A stretch of 44,323 bases of DNA, taken from Planctomycetota bacterium. Lineage in GTDB: Bacteria > Planctomycetota > UBA1135 > UBA2386. The translations under genes and the position numbers were made by a program. Shown here piece by piece: positions 24,726 to 33,556 of this stretch; position 1 is the stretch's first letter; every line of letters starts with the position of its first letter. Below the pieces are notes generated by a model. The model saw nothing but the letters and a program-made list of their open reading frames with translations, did no database searches and was not told the DNA's origin. The stretch is taken from positions 15,544 to 59,866 of the forward strand of contig JACRLW010000074.1 in assembly GCA_016235155.1 (NCBI GenBank). Direction: 5' to 3'.

Positions 24726-25512
24726 GGCACACGCGAAGCGGTGGCGCCTGGCGCTGCCGCGGCGCGTGCTGCACGGCGTCGCGGGCGACGTCGCGGCGCG
24801 CGGCGCCGGATCGTCGGTCGAGTTCGAGACGCACCGCGCATGGGTTCCCGGCGACGACCCGCGGCGTGTCGACTGGCGGGCGTACGCGCGCACGGAGCGG
24901 CTGCAGGTCCGCGTGACGCGCGCCGAGGTCGCTCCTGCGCTCGACGTCGTGCTCGACGTCTCCGCTTCGATGGCGATCGAGTCCGAGAAGGAGTCCGCGG
25001 CGCGCGACCTGCTCGACGCCGCGCGGCTCTGGGGTCGCGCGAGCGGCGCGCGGGTGCGCGCGTTCCGCGCCGGCGCGGCCGCGATCGCCGACGGTGAGCC
25101 GCTGGAGTTCGCGGGCGGCGAGCGCTCGCTCGTGCCGCGCGCGGCGCTGCGCTCGCGATCGCTGCGCCTGTGCATCAGCGACTTCCTGTGGCCCGACGAT
25201 CCGTTCGTCGCGCTCGCGCGGCTCGCGGCGGACGCGACGCACCTGTTCGTCGTCCAGTTGCTCGCGCCCGTCGACCTCGATCCGGGTGCGGCGCGCGCGG
25301 TGTCGCTCGTCGACTGCGAGACCGACGCGCGCATCGACCTGCGACTCGACGAGTCCGCGCGTGCCGCCTATCGCACGCGGCTCGAGCGGCACTGCGCGGC
25401 GGTCGCCGACGCGGCGCGTCGCGCGGGCGCGAGCCACGCGCGCGTGACCGCCGCGCCGCCCGCGACCTTGTTCGGCGAACTCGCCCGGCAGGGACTGTTG
25501 GAGCCGGCATGA
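24694..25512 (+). CDS. DUF58 domain protein (VWA-like)
   Basis: 272 residues from GTG 24694, with GAGGTGAG about 11 nt upstream. The DUF58 hallmark THRAWVPGDDPRRVDWRAYAR is at residues 47-67 and is followed by a VWA-like strand with a MIDAS-type DVSASM (about 88-93). DUF58 proteins pair with MoxR ATPases. The start lies 32 bp inside the permease gene, and the stop overlaps the next start (ATGA). Cytoplasmic, no membrane segment seen, unlike many DUF58 proteins that have two N-terminal helices. Confidence 0.9.
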   Translation: MSGGSLRSECEAHAKRWRLALPRRVLHGVAGDVAARGAGSSVEFETHRAWVPGDDPRRVDWRAYARTERLQVRVTRAEVAPALDVVLDVSASMAIESEKESAARDLLDAARLWGRASGARVRAFRAGAAAIADGEPLEFAGGERSLVPRAALRSRSLRLCISDFLWPDDPFVALARLAADATHLFVVQLLAPVDLDPGAARAVSLVDCETDARIDLRLDESARAAYRTRLERHCAAVADAARRAGASHARVTAAPPATLFGELARQGLLEPA

Positions 25513-27323
25513 GCCTGCTCGCGCCGGCCGGACTGTTCGCCCTGCTCGCCGTTCCGGCGATCCTCGCACTCCACTGGTTCCGCCGCCGTCCGGAGCAACG
25601 CCGCATCGCCGCGCTGTTCCTGTTCGCGACGAACGTGCCGGACTCTGACGCCGGGCGGAAGCGCATGCGGCTGCGCAGCAGCGTTTCGCTCGTGCTCGAA
25701 CTGCTCGCGGCGGCCGTGCTCGCGCTGTGGCTCGCGGAACCGCGGATCGGCATCAGCGACGAGCCGCAGCGGGTGGTGTTCGTGCTCGACGGCTCCGCGT
25801 CGATGCAGGCCCGCGGCAGCGACGGGCGCAGCGCGGCGGAGCGTGCGCGCGCTGCGGTGCTCGCGATGCTCGACGCCTTGCCCGACGACGCGCAGTTCGC
25901 CGTCGTTCAGTCCGGTCCGCGACCGGGCGTGCTCGCGGGACCGTCCGCGCCGCGCGCGGAACGGCCGCACGACCTTGTCTTCACTGAGATCGGTGCGCCG
26001 CGCGCGGAAGCCGCGGCTGCGCTGCGCGCGTGGACGCCGCGGCAACTCGGTCACGATCTCGCGCCGGCCATCGATCTCGCGCTCGAACTCGGCGGTGAGC
26101 GAGCCGACGTGATCGCTTCGAGCGACGGTGACCCCGGCCCGGTGCCGGAGCGCGTCCGCGTGCTCGCCTTCGGCGAAGCGCGCGCGAACGCCGCGATCGC
26201 GAGCGCGCGCCGACTGCGCCGCGACGACGGCACCGCGCGCGTGCTCTGCGACCTCGCCTGCTTCGGCGCCTTGCGCCGCGCGACGATCCGCGTGCTCGGT
26301 CCCGACGGCACGCTGCGCGTCGAACAGCCGATCGAACTCGAGATCGACGCTCCGCGCCACGTCGTGCTCGACCTCGCCGACGCCGACGAGCCCTGGCACC
26401 TGGTGCTCGCCGCGGACGGCGACGCGCTGTCGATCGACGACGCCTGCGCGTTGCCGGTTCCGCTGCGGCGCGAGGTGCGCATCGCGGATCGGCTGGAGCC
26501 GGCGATGTCGGCGGCGCTCGAAATCGAACGCGCGATGCGCTCGCTCGCGGAGGTCGTGCTGGCGCCGATCGCGTCGGCCGACCTGGTGATCGCGGCGAGC
26601 GCGGGCGACGGTGCGCAGCACGAACTCGTCGTGCAGCCGCTCTTGGGGGAGAGCGACGCATGGCTCGGTCCCTTCCTCGTCGATCGTCGCGCCGGTCCCG
26701 CCGCGGGCGTGACGCTCGACGGCGTGGTGTGGACCGCGGGTCGCGGTTCGCTGCCCGGCGTGCCGTTCGTGTTCGCCGGGGAACAGGTACTCGCGAGCAT
26801 CGAGCATCTCGCGCGCGACCGCGTGCGCGTGCGGCTCGACCTCGATCCCGCTCGCAGCAACCTCCAACGCTCGCCGGACTGGCCGATCCTTTTGCAGAAC
26901 GTCGTCGAACTCGTGCGCGCGGGACTGCCGGGGCCGGAGCGGTCGATCCTGCCGGTCGGGACGACGGTGGTGTGGCGCGAGGCGCCGCTCGCGTTGCGCA
27001 TCGAGGGTCCCGACGGCAAGGACGTGCCCGCATCCGGCACGCGCGAGCGATGGTTCGAGGCGCGCGAGCCGGGCCTCTACCACGTCTTCGACGGCGATCA
27101 GCCGGCGGGCCACGTCGCGGCGTGGTTCGTCGATCTCGCCGAGTCGGAGTTGCGCACGCGGCGGTCGTTCGAACAGGCACCTCGTGCGCCCGTCGACGAA
27201 GTGACGCAACGCCCCGCGACCGGCACCGATCGCGAGCGCCGCCTGCTGGCCCTGCTCGCCTTGCTCCTGATGCTCGGCGACGTCGTGGTGACGCGCGCGC
27301 GCCGCGCGGGGGTGCGGGGATGA
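25509..27323 (+). CDS. BatA-like N-terminal membrane protein with VWA domain
   Basis: 604 residues. N-terminal BatA ('aerotolerance regulator') segment LAPAGLFALLAVPAILALHWFRRR (4-27), a second helix at 58-76, then a VWA domain with MIDAS VLDGSASMQ (about 93). Long beta-rich periplasmic-type region, and a last helix near 578 (LLALLALLLMLGDVVV). In this family the VWA domain sits outside or inside the membrane between helices and is a MoxR client. ATGA overlaps at both ends. Confidence 0.88.
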   Translation: MSLLAPAGLFALLAVPAILALHWFRRRPEQRRIAALFLFATNVPDSDAGRKRMRLRSSVSLVLELLAAAVLALWLAEPRIGISDEPQRVVFVLDGSASMQARGSDGRSAAERARAAVLAMLDALPDDAQFAVVQSGPRPGVLAGPSAPRAERPHDLVFTEIGAPRAEAAAALRAWTPRQLGHDLAPAIDLALELGGERADVIASSDGDPGPVPERVRVLAFGEARANAAIASARRLRRDDGTARVLCDLACFGALRRATIRVLGPDGTLRVEQPIELEIDAPRHVVLDLADADEPWHLVLAADGDALSIDDACALPVPLRREVRIADRLEPAMSAALEIERAMRSLAEVVLAPIASADLVIAASAGDGAQHELVVQPLLGESDAWLGPFLVDRRAGPAAGVTLDGVVWTAGRGSLPGVPFVFAGEQVLASIEHLARDRVRVRLDLDPARSNLQRSPDWPILLQNVVELVRAGLPGPERSILPVGTTVVWREAPLALRIEGPDGKDVPASGTRERWFEAREPGLYHVFDGDQPAGHVAAWFVDLAESELRTRRSFEQAPRAPVDEVTQRPATGTDRERRLLALLALLLMLGDVVVTRARRAGVRG

Positions 27324-30058
27324 ACCTGCTCCACCCCGAGGCGCTGCTGCTGCTCCTGCCGGCCGTCCTCGTTCTCGTGCGGTGGGGCTTCGGCCGGCCG
27401 GTCGTCGCGATCCTGCGCGCGGCCGCGGTGCTCTGCGCGGTGCTCCTCTTGGCACAGCCGTACCTCACCTCGGGGGAGGAAGGGCGCGACCTCGTGCTGC
27501 TCGTCGATCGCTCGCGTTCCGCGGGCGATGCCGCGCTCCATCGTGCGCGGGAAGTCGTCGCGGAACTCGGCAAGCGTCCGCGCGACGGCGACCGCGTCTC
27601 GATGGTGGGGTTCGCGCGCGGCGCGACGCTCGACGCCCCGCCGGTCGACGTGCGGCTCGCGCGGCTCGACGGCGCGTTGCGCGACCTCGATCCCGACGCC
27701 ACGGACCTGGCACTCGGCATCGAGCGCGCGCTCGCCGCGATCCCGACCGACCGGCCCGGTTCGATCCTGGTCGTCAGCGATGGCGAGAGCACGGGTCGCT
27801 CGCCGGTGAGTGCTTCGCGCGCGGCGCTCGCGCGCGGCGTGCGCACCGACGCGTTGCCGCTACGGCGCGGCGGGACGGACGGCGTTGCGATCGAGTCGAT
27901 CGAAACCCCCGGTCAGGTCGCGGCGGGCGAACCGTTCCGCGTCGTCGCGTGGGTGATCAGCGACGTCGCCCGCGAACTGCCGTTCGAACTGCGGCGCGAC
28001 GGCGAGGTCATCACGCGCGGCACGCGGACCTTCGCGGCGGGCGTCGATCGCATCGTCTTCCGCGACGTCCTTCGCGCCCCCGGTCTCGTGACCTACGAGT
28101 TGCGCCTGGAGGTCGAGGGCGACGCACGGCCCGAGAACGACTCGGCGTCCGCTCCGCTGCGCGTGATCGACGCGCCGCGCCTGCTGCTCGTGTCGCCGAA
28201 CGGCCGCATGGGTCGCCTCGCCGACGCGCTCGGCAAGGCGTCGCTGCCGCTCGATGTCGTTGCGCCGGGCGAAGCGCCGCTCGTGCGCGACGGGCTCGAT
28301 CCCTACGCGGCGGTGGTCCTCGAGAACATCGCGGCCGACGACCTGCCGCGCGGCGCGATCGACGCGCTCGCGGACTTCGTCAGCGCGGACGGCGGCGGTC
28401 TGTTGATGACCGGCGGCGAGCGTTCGTTCGGGCTCGGCGGCTGGCGGCTGAGCGCGGTCGAAGGGGTGTTGCCCGTGTCGATGGAGATCCGGCAGGAGCA
28501 GCGTCGCTACGCGGTTGCGCTGGCGATCGCGCTCGATCGTTCGGGCTCGATGATGGCGCCCGCCGGCGAGGGCATCACGAAGATGGACCTCGCCAACCTC
28601 GGCGCCGCGGCGGCGGTCGAGACTCTGTCGCCGATCGACGAGGTCGCGATCATCGCCGTCGACTCGTCGCCGCATGTCGTCGTCCCCTTGGGCAATCTCG
28701 CCGATCGCGGCCCGGTCCTCGAGAAGATCCGCCGCATCGAGTCCGGCGGCGGCGGCATCTTCGTCGGCGTCGCGATCGACGAGATGGCGCGCCAGCTCGA
28801 AGGCGCGACGGTCCGCTCGCGGCACATGATCCTGTTCGCCGACGCCGCCGACTCCGAGGAGCCGGCGGGCTCGCGCGAGCTGCTGCCGAAGCTGAAGCAG
28901 GCCGGGGTGACCTTGTCGGTCATCGCGATGGGAACCGAGAAGGACAGCGACGCCAGGTTGTTGCAGGATCTGGCGCGGCTCGGCGGCGGGCGCTGCAAGT
29001 TCGTCGCGGACGTCAAGGAGTTGCCGCGCGCGTTCGCGCAGGAGACCACCGAACTGGCGCGCTCGTCGTTCATCGACAAGCGGACGGACGTCGCGGTGCG
29101 CGGCGGGATCGTCGTGCTCGGCGACCTGGGAGCGGCTTCGTTCCCTTCGATCGGCGGCTACTCGATCGCCTGGGCCAGGCCGCAGGCGCAGGTCGCGCTG
29201 ACCACGGTCGACGACGTACAGGCGCCGTTGCTCGCGACGGGGCACGCGGGGCTCGGCCGCGCCGCGGCCTTTCTCGGCGAGGTCGACGGGCGCTACACCG
29301 GCGAACTCGGCGCGTGGTCGGGCTTCACCGACTTCTTCGCGACGCTCGCCCGCTGGCTCGCCGGCAGCACCGCCCGCGGCGCGTTGTGGGCGCAGCTCGT
29401 GCGCGAGGGGCACGAGGGCGTGCTGCGCGTCGAACTCGGCGCGGACGCGGAGGAGCACGTCGATCGACTGCGCGCCGCGATGCGCGGCCCGCAGGGGATC
29501 GTGCCGCTGTGGCTCGAGCAGACCGACGCCGGTCGCTTCGAGGCGCGCTTTCCGTTGGCCGGCGCCGGCACGCACCGCGCGGTCGTGCAACTCGGCGAAC
29601 GCGAGGTGGCGCGCACCGCGCCGATCGCATTGCCCTACTCGCCGGAGTTCGAGCCGCGCGCGGACGTGCGCGCCGGAGAGCGCCTGCTGGCGGAGGTCGC
29701 CGCGACGACGAACGGACGCGTCGATCCGCCGCTCGCCGAACTGCTCGACGGCCGTCGCGACGCGATCGGAACGCGCTTCGTCGGCGCGTGGCTCGCGTGG
29801 GCTCTCGTGGTGATCCTCGTGCTCGAGATCGCATGCCGTCGCCTCGAGCTCGGCCCGTCGCGATGGCGAACGGCAAGCGCGACGGACGCGAAACCGCGCA
29901 TGGCGAAGCCCCGTGCCGAGCGGGTGGTTCCGGTCGCAGCGACGGCCGCGACGACGGCGACGGCGCCGGAGCCGCCGCGGCAGGAACCGGTCGCCGCGAG
30001 CGATCTCGATTCGGTGCTCGAGCGCGCGCGCAAGAAGGCGAAGCGCAGCACGCGCTGA
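27320..30058 (+). CDS. Double VWA protein with glutamine-amidotransferase-like middle domain
   Basis: 912 residues. Two N-terminal membrane helices (about 4-22 and 28-46), then a degenerate VWA (LLVDRSRSAG, about 62-70), a beta-sandwich, a GATase-like region (RLLLVSPNGRMG near 287 to LLMTGGERSFGLGGW near 361) without a clear catalytic Cys, and a second VWA with an intact MIDAS, ALDRSGSM (about 403). One C-terminal helix AWLAWALVVILVLEIACR (about 823-840) is followed by a basic tail ending ARKKAKRSTR. This layout is common in planctomycete VWA/GATase proteins. It is the last gene of the operon. A decayed copy of its 3' end lies at 33557-33720. Confidence 0.88.
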   Translation: MNLLHPEALLLLLPAVLVLVRWGFGRPVVAILRAAAVLCAVLLLAQPYLTSGEEGRDLVLLVDRSRSAGDAALHRAREVVAELGKRPRDGDRVSMVGFARGATLDAPPVDVRLARLDGALRDLDPDATDLALGIERALAAIPTDRPGSILVVSDGESTGRSPVSASRAALARGVRTDALPLRRGGTDGVAIESIETPGQVAAGEPFRVVAWVISDVARELPFELRRDGEVITRGTRTFAAGVDRIVFRDVLRAPGLVTYELRLEVEGDARPENDSASAPLRVIDAPRLLLVSPNGRMGRLADALGKASLPLDVVAPGEAPLVRDGLDPYAAVVLENIAADDLPRGAIDALADFVSADGGGLLMTGGERSFGLGGWRLSAVEGVLPVSMEIRQEQRRYAVALAIALDRSGSMMAPAGEGITKMDLANLGAAAAVETLSPIDEVAIIAVDSSPHVVVPLGNLADRGPVLEKIRRIESGGGGIFVGVAIDEMARQLEGATVRSRHMILFADAADSEEPAGSRELLPKLKQAGVTLSVIAMGTEKDSDARLLQDLARLGGGRCKFVADVKELPRAFAQETTELARSSFIDKRTDVAVRGGIVVLGDLGAASFPSIGGYSIAWARPQAQVALTTVDDVQAPLLATGHAGLGRAAAFLGEVDGRYTGELGAWSGFTDFFATLARWLAGSTARGALWAQLVREGHEGVLRVELGADAEEHVDRLRAAMRGPQGIVPLWLEQTDAGRFEARFPLAGAGTHRAVVQLGEREVARTAPIALPYSPEFEPRADVRAGERLLAEVAATTNGRVDPPLAELLDGRRDAIGTRFVGAWLAWALVVILVLEIACRRLELGPSRWRTASATDAKPRMAKPRAERVVPVAATAATTATAPEPPRQEPVAASDLDSVLERARKKAKRSTR

Positions 30059-30060
30059 CC
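29794..30060 (+). repeat. VWA gene tail, parent copy of an internal duplication
   Basis: This stretch, coding the last helix and basic tail of the double-VWA protein, matches 33557-33720. The first ~105 bases align almost without gaps at about 85% identity by eye (CGTGG...CTCGTGGTGATCCTCGTGCTCGAGATCGC is shared). The downstream copy has a deletion in the low-complexity tail, and both copies end in the same AGGCGAAGCGCA...CGCGCTG. Confidence 0.85.
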
Positions 30061-30085
30061 ACGCACATTCGATCCAGCATCGTGC

Positions 30086-30145
30086 CCGTTGCGCCGTGAC
30101 CCTTGGTCGCGGCCTCGGAAGCGATGTGCGTCGCCGTTGGCGTGG
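30086..30145 (-). repeat. Partial relic of the dispersed repeat, copy R4
   Basis: Read on the minus strand, CATCGCTTCCGAGGCCGCGACC followed by AAGGGTCA resembles CATCGCGTCCGAGGCCGCAACCGAAGGTCGA at 32888. Only about 35 nt align; the core and hairpin 3 are missing. It lies in the 151-bp gap after the VWA gene and is inverted relative to R2. Confidence 0.4.
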
Positions 30146-30194
30146 GCCGGTGACCGACGGCGCCCCGACTGCATCGACTCGACCGGCCGAGGAC

Positions 30195-30200
30195 TACACT
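30195..30200 (+). promoter_or_regulatory. Candidate -10 hexamer TACACT
   Basis: TACACT ends 9 nt before ATG 30210, giving at most a few bases of leader. It is identical to the box of the small gene at 7368. Confidence 0.38.
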
Positions 30201-30209
30201 CGACCGGCC

Positions 30210-32612
30210 ATGCGCCTGCTGCTCGTCATCCCATGCTCGATCTTCCTGCTCGCGGCCATCACCGACCGCATGCCGGCCCAGGCTGAAGGCGATCGTGGCG
30301 AACGACTGCCGGCCACTGCGCTGGGACCCGCCGTCGTCGAGTCGATGACCGAGGTACTGCGTCGTCAGAGCGCGCTGCCGCCTGCACCGCGCGTCGTCGC
30401 CGGCGTGCACGACGGCAGTGCCGGCCGCTGGCTGGTGCCGGCGCACGGCGCGGCGACGGCGCGACCGCACTCCGGCCAACGCTACGCGATCAACGAGTGG
30501 GGAGATGCGGCGATGGGCATCGGCTTCCCCAGCCGGGTCGACGTCGAAGGCGCATGGTTCGCGCCACAGGGGGGCCGCGGCTCGGCAACGACCGCGGTGC
30601 GTGCGCTCGGCTACCGCGACGGCGAAGAAGTCGCGCGCAGCGAATGGCTCGAGTCGATGGCGACGGCGACGGCGCCGGTGTGGTTGGCGATGGACCTGCG
30701 CGACGTCGACCGCATCGTCATCGAAGCGCGGCCGATGCGCGGAGGAGCCGGTTGGTTCGCGATGGACGACTTGACGTACCGCGACGTGGCAACGCCGGTG
30801 CGCGTCGTCGTCGACTTCGAGGACATCGCCTGGCGCAGCGTGTTGACGGACTCCGTCTACCGCGGTCTGCGCTGGGAGCGCGGGACCGGCAAGTTCGCGC
30901 CGGACGCCGAGCGCAGCACCCAGGACGGAGTGCGTGCCGTCCCGCCGCCGCAGCAGCCGCCGCAGCTGCCGCCCAGCCCGCTCACCTCACCGCCGCCCCA
31001 CGGCATGCTGAACTCCGTCACCGGCGGCACCGCTCCGCACGTCACGTGGTCGGTGGCCGGGCCGAAGATCTTCGATCCCGGTTCGGCAGTGATTCCTCCC
31101 GACAGCTCGGGCGCGGCGGGGCCCCAGCACTTCCTGTCGTACGTGAACTCCAACTTGTCCGTGTACCGCAAGGACACCCGGGCCCGCGTCGTCAACGTCG
31201 CGCTGACGGCGTTCTTCGCGCTGCCGAACGGTGTCGGTATCGGTGACGTACGCGCGGTGTTCGATCCGCACAGCCAGCGGTTCGTGATCAGCGCGATGAC
31301 CGGGCCCTACGGCTGGATCTACCTCGGCGTCAGCCAGTCGAGCGACCCGACCGGGACCTGGTTCAAGACGAGTTTCCTCGCAGCGTCGGGCTCGGACATC
31401 AACAAGTGGCCTGACTTCCCGACGCTGGGCGTCGACGCCAACGGCATCTACCTGGCGGCACTGATGGTCGGCGGCAACTACCCGATGACCATCTGGGCGC
31501 TGGACAAGGCGCCGATGCTGCAAGGCAACCCGAGCCTCGGCACGATCACCGCCTGGCGCAACCAACCCTGGGAAGGCGCGATCCAGCCCTGCGTGACGTT
31601 CGGCGACTCAGGCGGCGAGTTCCTGGTCTCGCGCCTCGACCAGACCAACCTCCACCTGCGCAAGATCGCCGGTCGGTTGACGGCGCCGGCGCTGTACGAC
31701 CTCGGCTCGATCCCGGTGCCGTGGCAGGACTCACCGCCGCCGGCACCCGCACTCGGCAGCGTCACCGACATCTCGACCGGCGACTTCCGCCCGGCACACG
31801 CGATGTGGCGCAACGGTTCGCTCTGGCTCGCGCAGGGCACCGTGTACTCGGGCCGAGCTGCCTGCCGTTGGTACCAGATCGATTCGACGACGAGGAACGT
31901 GCTGCAGTCCGGAACCGTCGCCGACCCGGTGCTCTCGTTCTTCTACCCGGCGATCGCGGTCAACGAACGCGGCGATGTGGCGATGGCGTTCAACGGCTCG
32001 CACGCCGGCCAGTACGTCGGCGCCTACTGCACTGGTCGGTTGGCGAGCGATCCGCCCGGCTCGATGTCCGAGCCGCTGTTGTTCCGCGCCGGCGAGGGCG
32101 CGTACGACCGCGTCGACAGCAACGGCACCAATCGCTGGGGCGACTACAGCTACTGCAGCGTCGATCCGGCCAACGGCTCCTTCTGGACGATCCAGGAGTA
32201 CGCCCGCACCAACAACGACTGGGGCACCTGGATCGCACGTCTGGAGTTCGACTGGTTCAACTACGGCACCGGCTGGCCCGGCACCACCAGCGTGCCCGAG
32301 CTCTCGCTGCTCGGCCGGCCACTGCTCGGCAGCACGGTCATGTTGAGCGTCGGCAACTCGGGCGCCGCCTCCGCCAGCTTCCTGTTGATCGGCTTGCAGC
32401 CGAACAGCGTTTCGATCTTCGACGGCACCCTGCTGGTCGTGCCGACGTACAGCCAGAGCGTCGTGCCTGGATGGCTTGCCGCGTCATTCAGCATCCCGAG
32501 CTCGCAGTCCCTGCTGGGCCTGTCCATCTACATGCAGGCGATCGAGATCGATGCGGGCGCGTCGAGCGGATTGTCGTTCAGCCGGGGCCTGGAGATGCGC
32601 ATTGGCATGTGA
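30210..32612 (+). CDS. Large secreted protein of unknown function with propeller-like core and C-terminal GTGxPGT module
   Basis: 800 residues. Signal peptide LLLVIPCSIFLLAAITDRMPAQA (1-24). Residues ~85-195 form a beta-sandwich with VRVVVDFEDIAWRSV. A proline-rich stretch (PPPQQPPQLPPSPLTSPPP, about 250-268) separates it from a region of propeller/sialidase-like repeats (VTWSVAGPKIFDPGS, AVFDPHSQRFVISAM, WPDFPTLGVDANGIYLAAL, FYPAIAVNERGDVAMAF, NRWGDYSYCSVDPANGSFWTIQEY). The last ~110 residues begin FNYGTGWPGTTSVPELSLLGRPLLGS, resembling a C-terminal beta-module seen in exported planctomycete proteins (from memory). Codon use is less extreme in GC than in neighbours. It sits inside the block bracketed by the duplicated VWA tail, so it may be an insertion. 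Confidence 0.75.
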   Translation: MRLLLVIPCSIFLLAAITDRMPAQAEGDRGERLPATALGPAVVESMTEVLRRQSALPPAPRVVAGVHDGSAGRWLVPAHGAATARPHSGQRYAINEWGDAAMGIGFPSRVDVEGAWFAPQGGRGSATTAVRALGYRDGEEVARSEWLESMATATAPVWLAMDLRDVDRIVIEARPMRGGAGWFAMDDLTYRDVATPVRVVVDFEDIAWRSVLTDSVYRGLRWERGTGKFAPDAERSTQDGVRAVPPPQQPPQLPPSPLTSPPPHGMLNSVTGGTAPHVTWSVAGPKIFDPGSAVIPPDSSGAAGPQHFLSYVNSNLSVYRKDTRARVVNVALTAFFALPNGVGIGDVRAVFDPHSQRFVISAMTGPYGWIYLGVSQSSDPTGTWFKTSFLAASGSDINKWPDFPTLGVDANGIYLAALMVGGNYPMTIWALDKAPMLQGNPSLGTITAWRNQPWEGAIQPCVTFGDSGGEFLVSRLDQTNLHLRKIAGRLTAPALYDLGSIPVPWQDSPPPAPALGSVTDISTGDFRPAHAMWRNGSLWLAQGTVYSGRAACRWYQIDSTTRNVLQSGTVADPVLSFFYPAIAVNERGDVAMAFNGSHAGQYVGAYCTGRLASDPPGSMSEPLLFRAGEGAYDRVDSNGTNRWGDYSYCSVDPANGSFWTIQEYARTNNDWGTWIARLEFDWFNYGTGWPGTTSVPELSLLGRPLLGSTVMLSVGNSGAASASFLLIGLQPNSVSIFDGTLLVVPTYSQSVVPGWLAASFSIPSSQSLLGLSIYMQAIEIDAGASSGLSFSRGLEMRIGM

Positions 32613-32885
32613 GCGGCCGTCTGCCGCAGCCTTCTGTTCCGGCTGCAGGGATCGCGCGCGCGACGCGTGCGGATCCGGTAGGGGCCCCGCAGCGGTCCGA
32701 AGGTGTGCGGCGACTGCCCTGGCACAGGGGGGCATCGACGCAGAGGCGTTTGCCGACGCGAGGTGAGTTGCTGTTCAACGCCATCTGACCCGCGGCGAGA
32801 TTCACGGAGTAGGCGCGCTTCCATCCGGCGAAGGCCGGGAGCCCGCGCTCGAACGCGCCGGCGTTCAAGGCGATGGCCCTGGTGG

Positions 32886-33044
32886 CCCATCGCGTCCGAG
32901 GCCGCAACCGAAGGTCGAACGTCGTCGCCGGCGCGGCGACCAGGAAGGCCTCGGCCGCTCTTCGTGCTGGAGCCCTTCGGCCTCCCGAATCGTCACTGTG
33001 TTCCACGAGGACGGCCGCGAGGATTCTCTGGCCTACGGGCCCAT
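32886..33044 (+). repeat. Dispersed structured repeat, copy R2
   Basis: Same orientation and order as R1. Hairpin 1 is decayed. Hairpin 2 is GTCGTCGC, CGGC loop, GCGGCGAC (32921-32940), where changes in the right arm keep the pairing. The core GAAGGCCTCGGCCGCTCTTCGTGCTGG is followed by AGCCCTTCGGCCTCCCGAATC. Hairpin 3 keeps its GAATC/GATTC outer arms (32987-32991, 33022-33026) around a longer, altered middle. The end is GGCCTACGGGCCCAT. The copy finishes 30 bp before the lipoprotein gene. Confidence 0.8.
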
Positions 33045-33057
33045 GGTGCGTGTGCTG

Positions 33058-33063
33058 TAGAAC
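33058..33063 (+). promoter_or_regulatory. Candidate -10 hexamer TAGAAC
   Basis: TAGAAC ends 10 nt before ATG 33074. It is a weaker match (no final T) to the TAnnnT boxes seen before other starts in the window. Confidence 0.28.
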
Positions 33064-33073
33064 CCACGCCACC

Positions 33074-33490
33074 ATGAGAACCCTCCGACTCTTCCCCCTC
33101 GTTCTCGCGCTTGCCGCCGGCTGCGGACAAGCTGTCAACTCGTTCGCCGACGCAGCCGACCAGGGTGTCGTGGTGATGAACGACTACGCGAGCATCCTCG
33201 CGAGCGTCACGGACAAGAGCAGTGCCGAGGCCGCGAAGCCGAAGCTCGAGGCGATCGCGAAGCGGATGAGCGAGATTGTCGAGGCCATGAAGGGTCTCAG
33301 CCCGCCGAACTCCGACGAGATGAACCAGAGGAGCGAGACGGTCCGGACGGCCATGCAGGGCGTCAGCACGCAGGTGACCGCGTGCATGGACCGCAGCAGG
33401 AGCGACCCAGAGATCGCGGGGGTGATTCGCGAGTCCTGGGGGGCCGTCACCAAGCAGTTGGCGCCTCTGCGCGCGATGCTCGACGTGTAG
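33074..33490 (+). CDS. Small lipoprotein, unknown function
   Basis: 138 residues. Signal sequence with lipobox LALAAGC (Cys17), then an all-helical, four-helix-like body (KPKLEAIAKRMSEIVEAMKGL, NQRSETVRTAMQGVSTQVTACMDR, GVIRESWGAVTKQLAPLRAML). No domain is recognised. It lies inside the block bracketed by the duplicated VWA tail and directly after repeat R2. Base composition is lower in GC than the operon genes, consistent with a different history. Confidence 0.75.
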   Translation: MRTLRLFPLVLALAAGCGQAVNSFADAADQGVVVMNDYASILASVTDKSSAEAAKPKLEAIAKRMSEIVEAMKGLSPPNSDEMNQRSETVRTAMQGVSTQVTACMDRSRSDPEIAGVIRESWGAVTKQLAPLRAMLDV

Positions 33491-33556
33491 CCGCGGTCGC
33501 CTGTCGGGAAGCTGCCGCATGTGCAGGGCGATGTCGGTTGACGGTCACGTGGATCC

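Larger units (their letters stand above)
32613..33073. other. 461-bp intergenic region: repeat copy R2 and degenerate sequence
   Basis: No convincing gene. The right part is repeat R2. The left part (32640-32706) contains, on the minus strand, GACCGCT..GGGGCCCCTACCGGATCC and a GGATC...GATCC pairing that may be a further decayed copy, but the match is short. A 186-codon minus-strand frame (32578-33138) spans the region, but it runs through the repeat and overlaps both neighbours, so it is treated as spurious. Confidence 0.6.

Noticed and set aside
32640..32706. Possible additional decayed copy of the dispersed repeat on the minus strand
   Set aside because: Only GACCGCT..GGGGCCCCT and a GGATC/GATCC pairing match; too short to separate from chance in GC-rich DNA.
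32578..33138. 186-codon minus-strand frame across the 32.6-33.1 kb gap
   Set aside because: It runs through repeat R2 and overlaps the ends of both neighbouring plus-strand genes; no domain, signal or start context.
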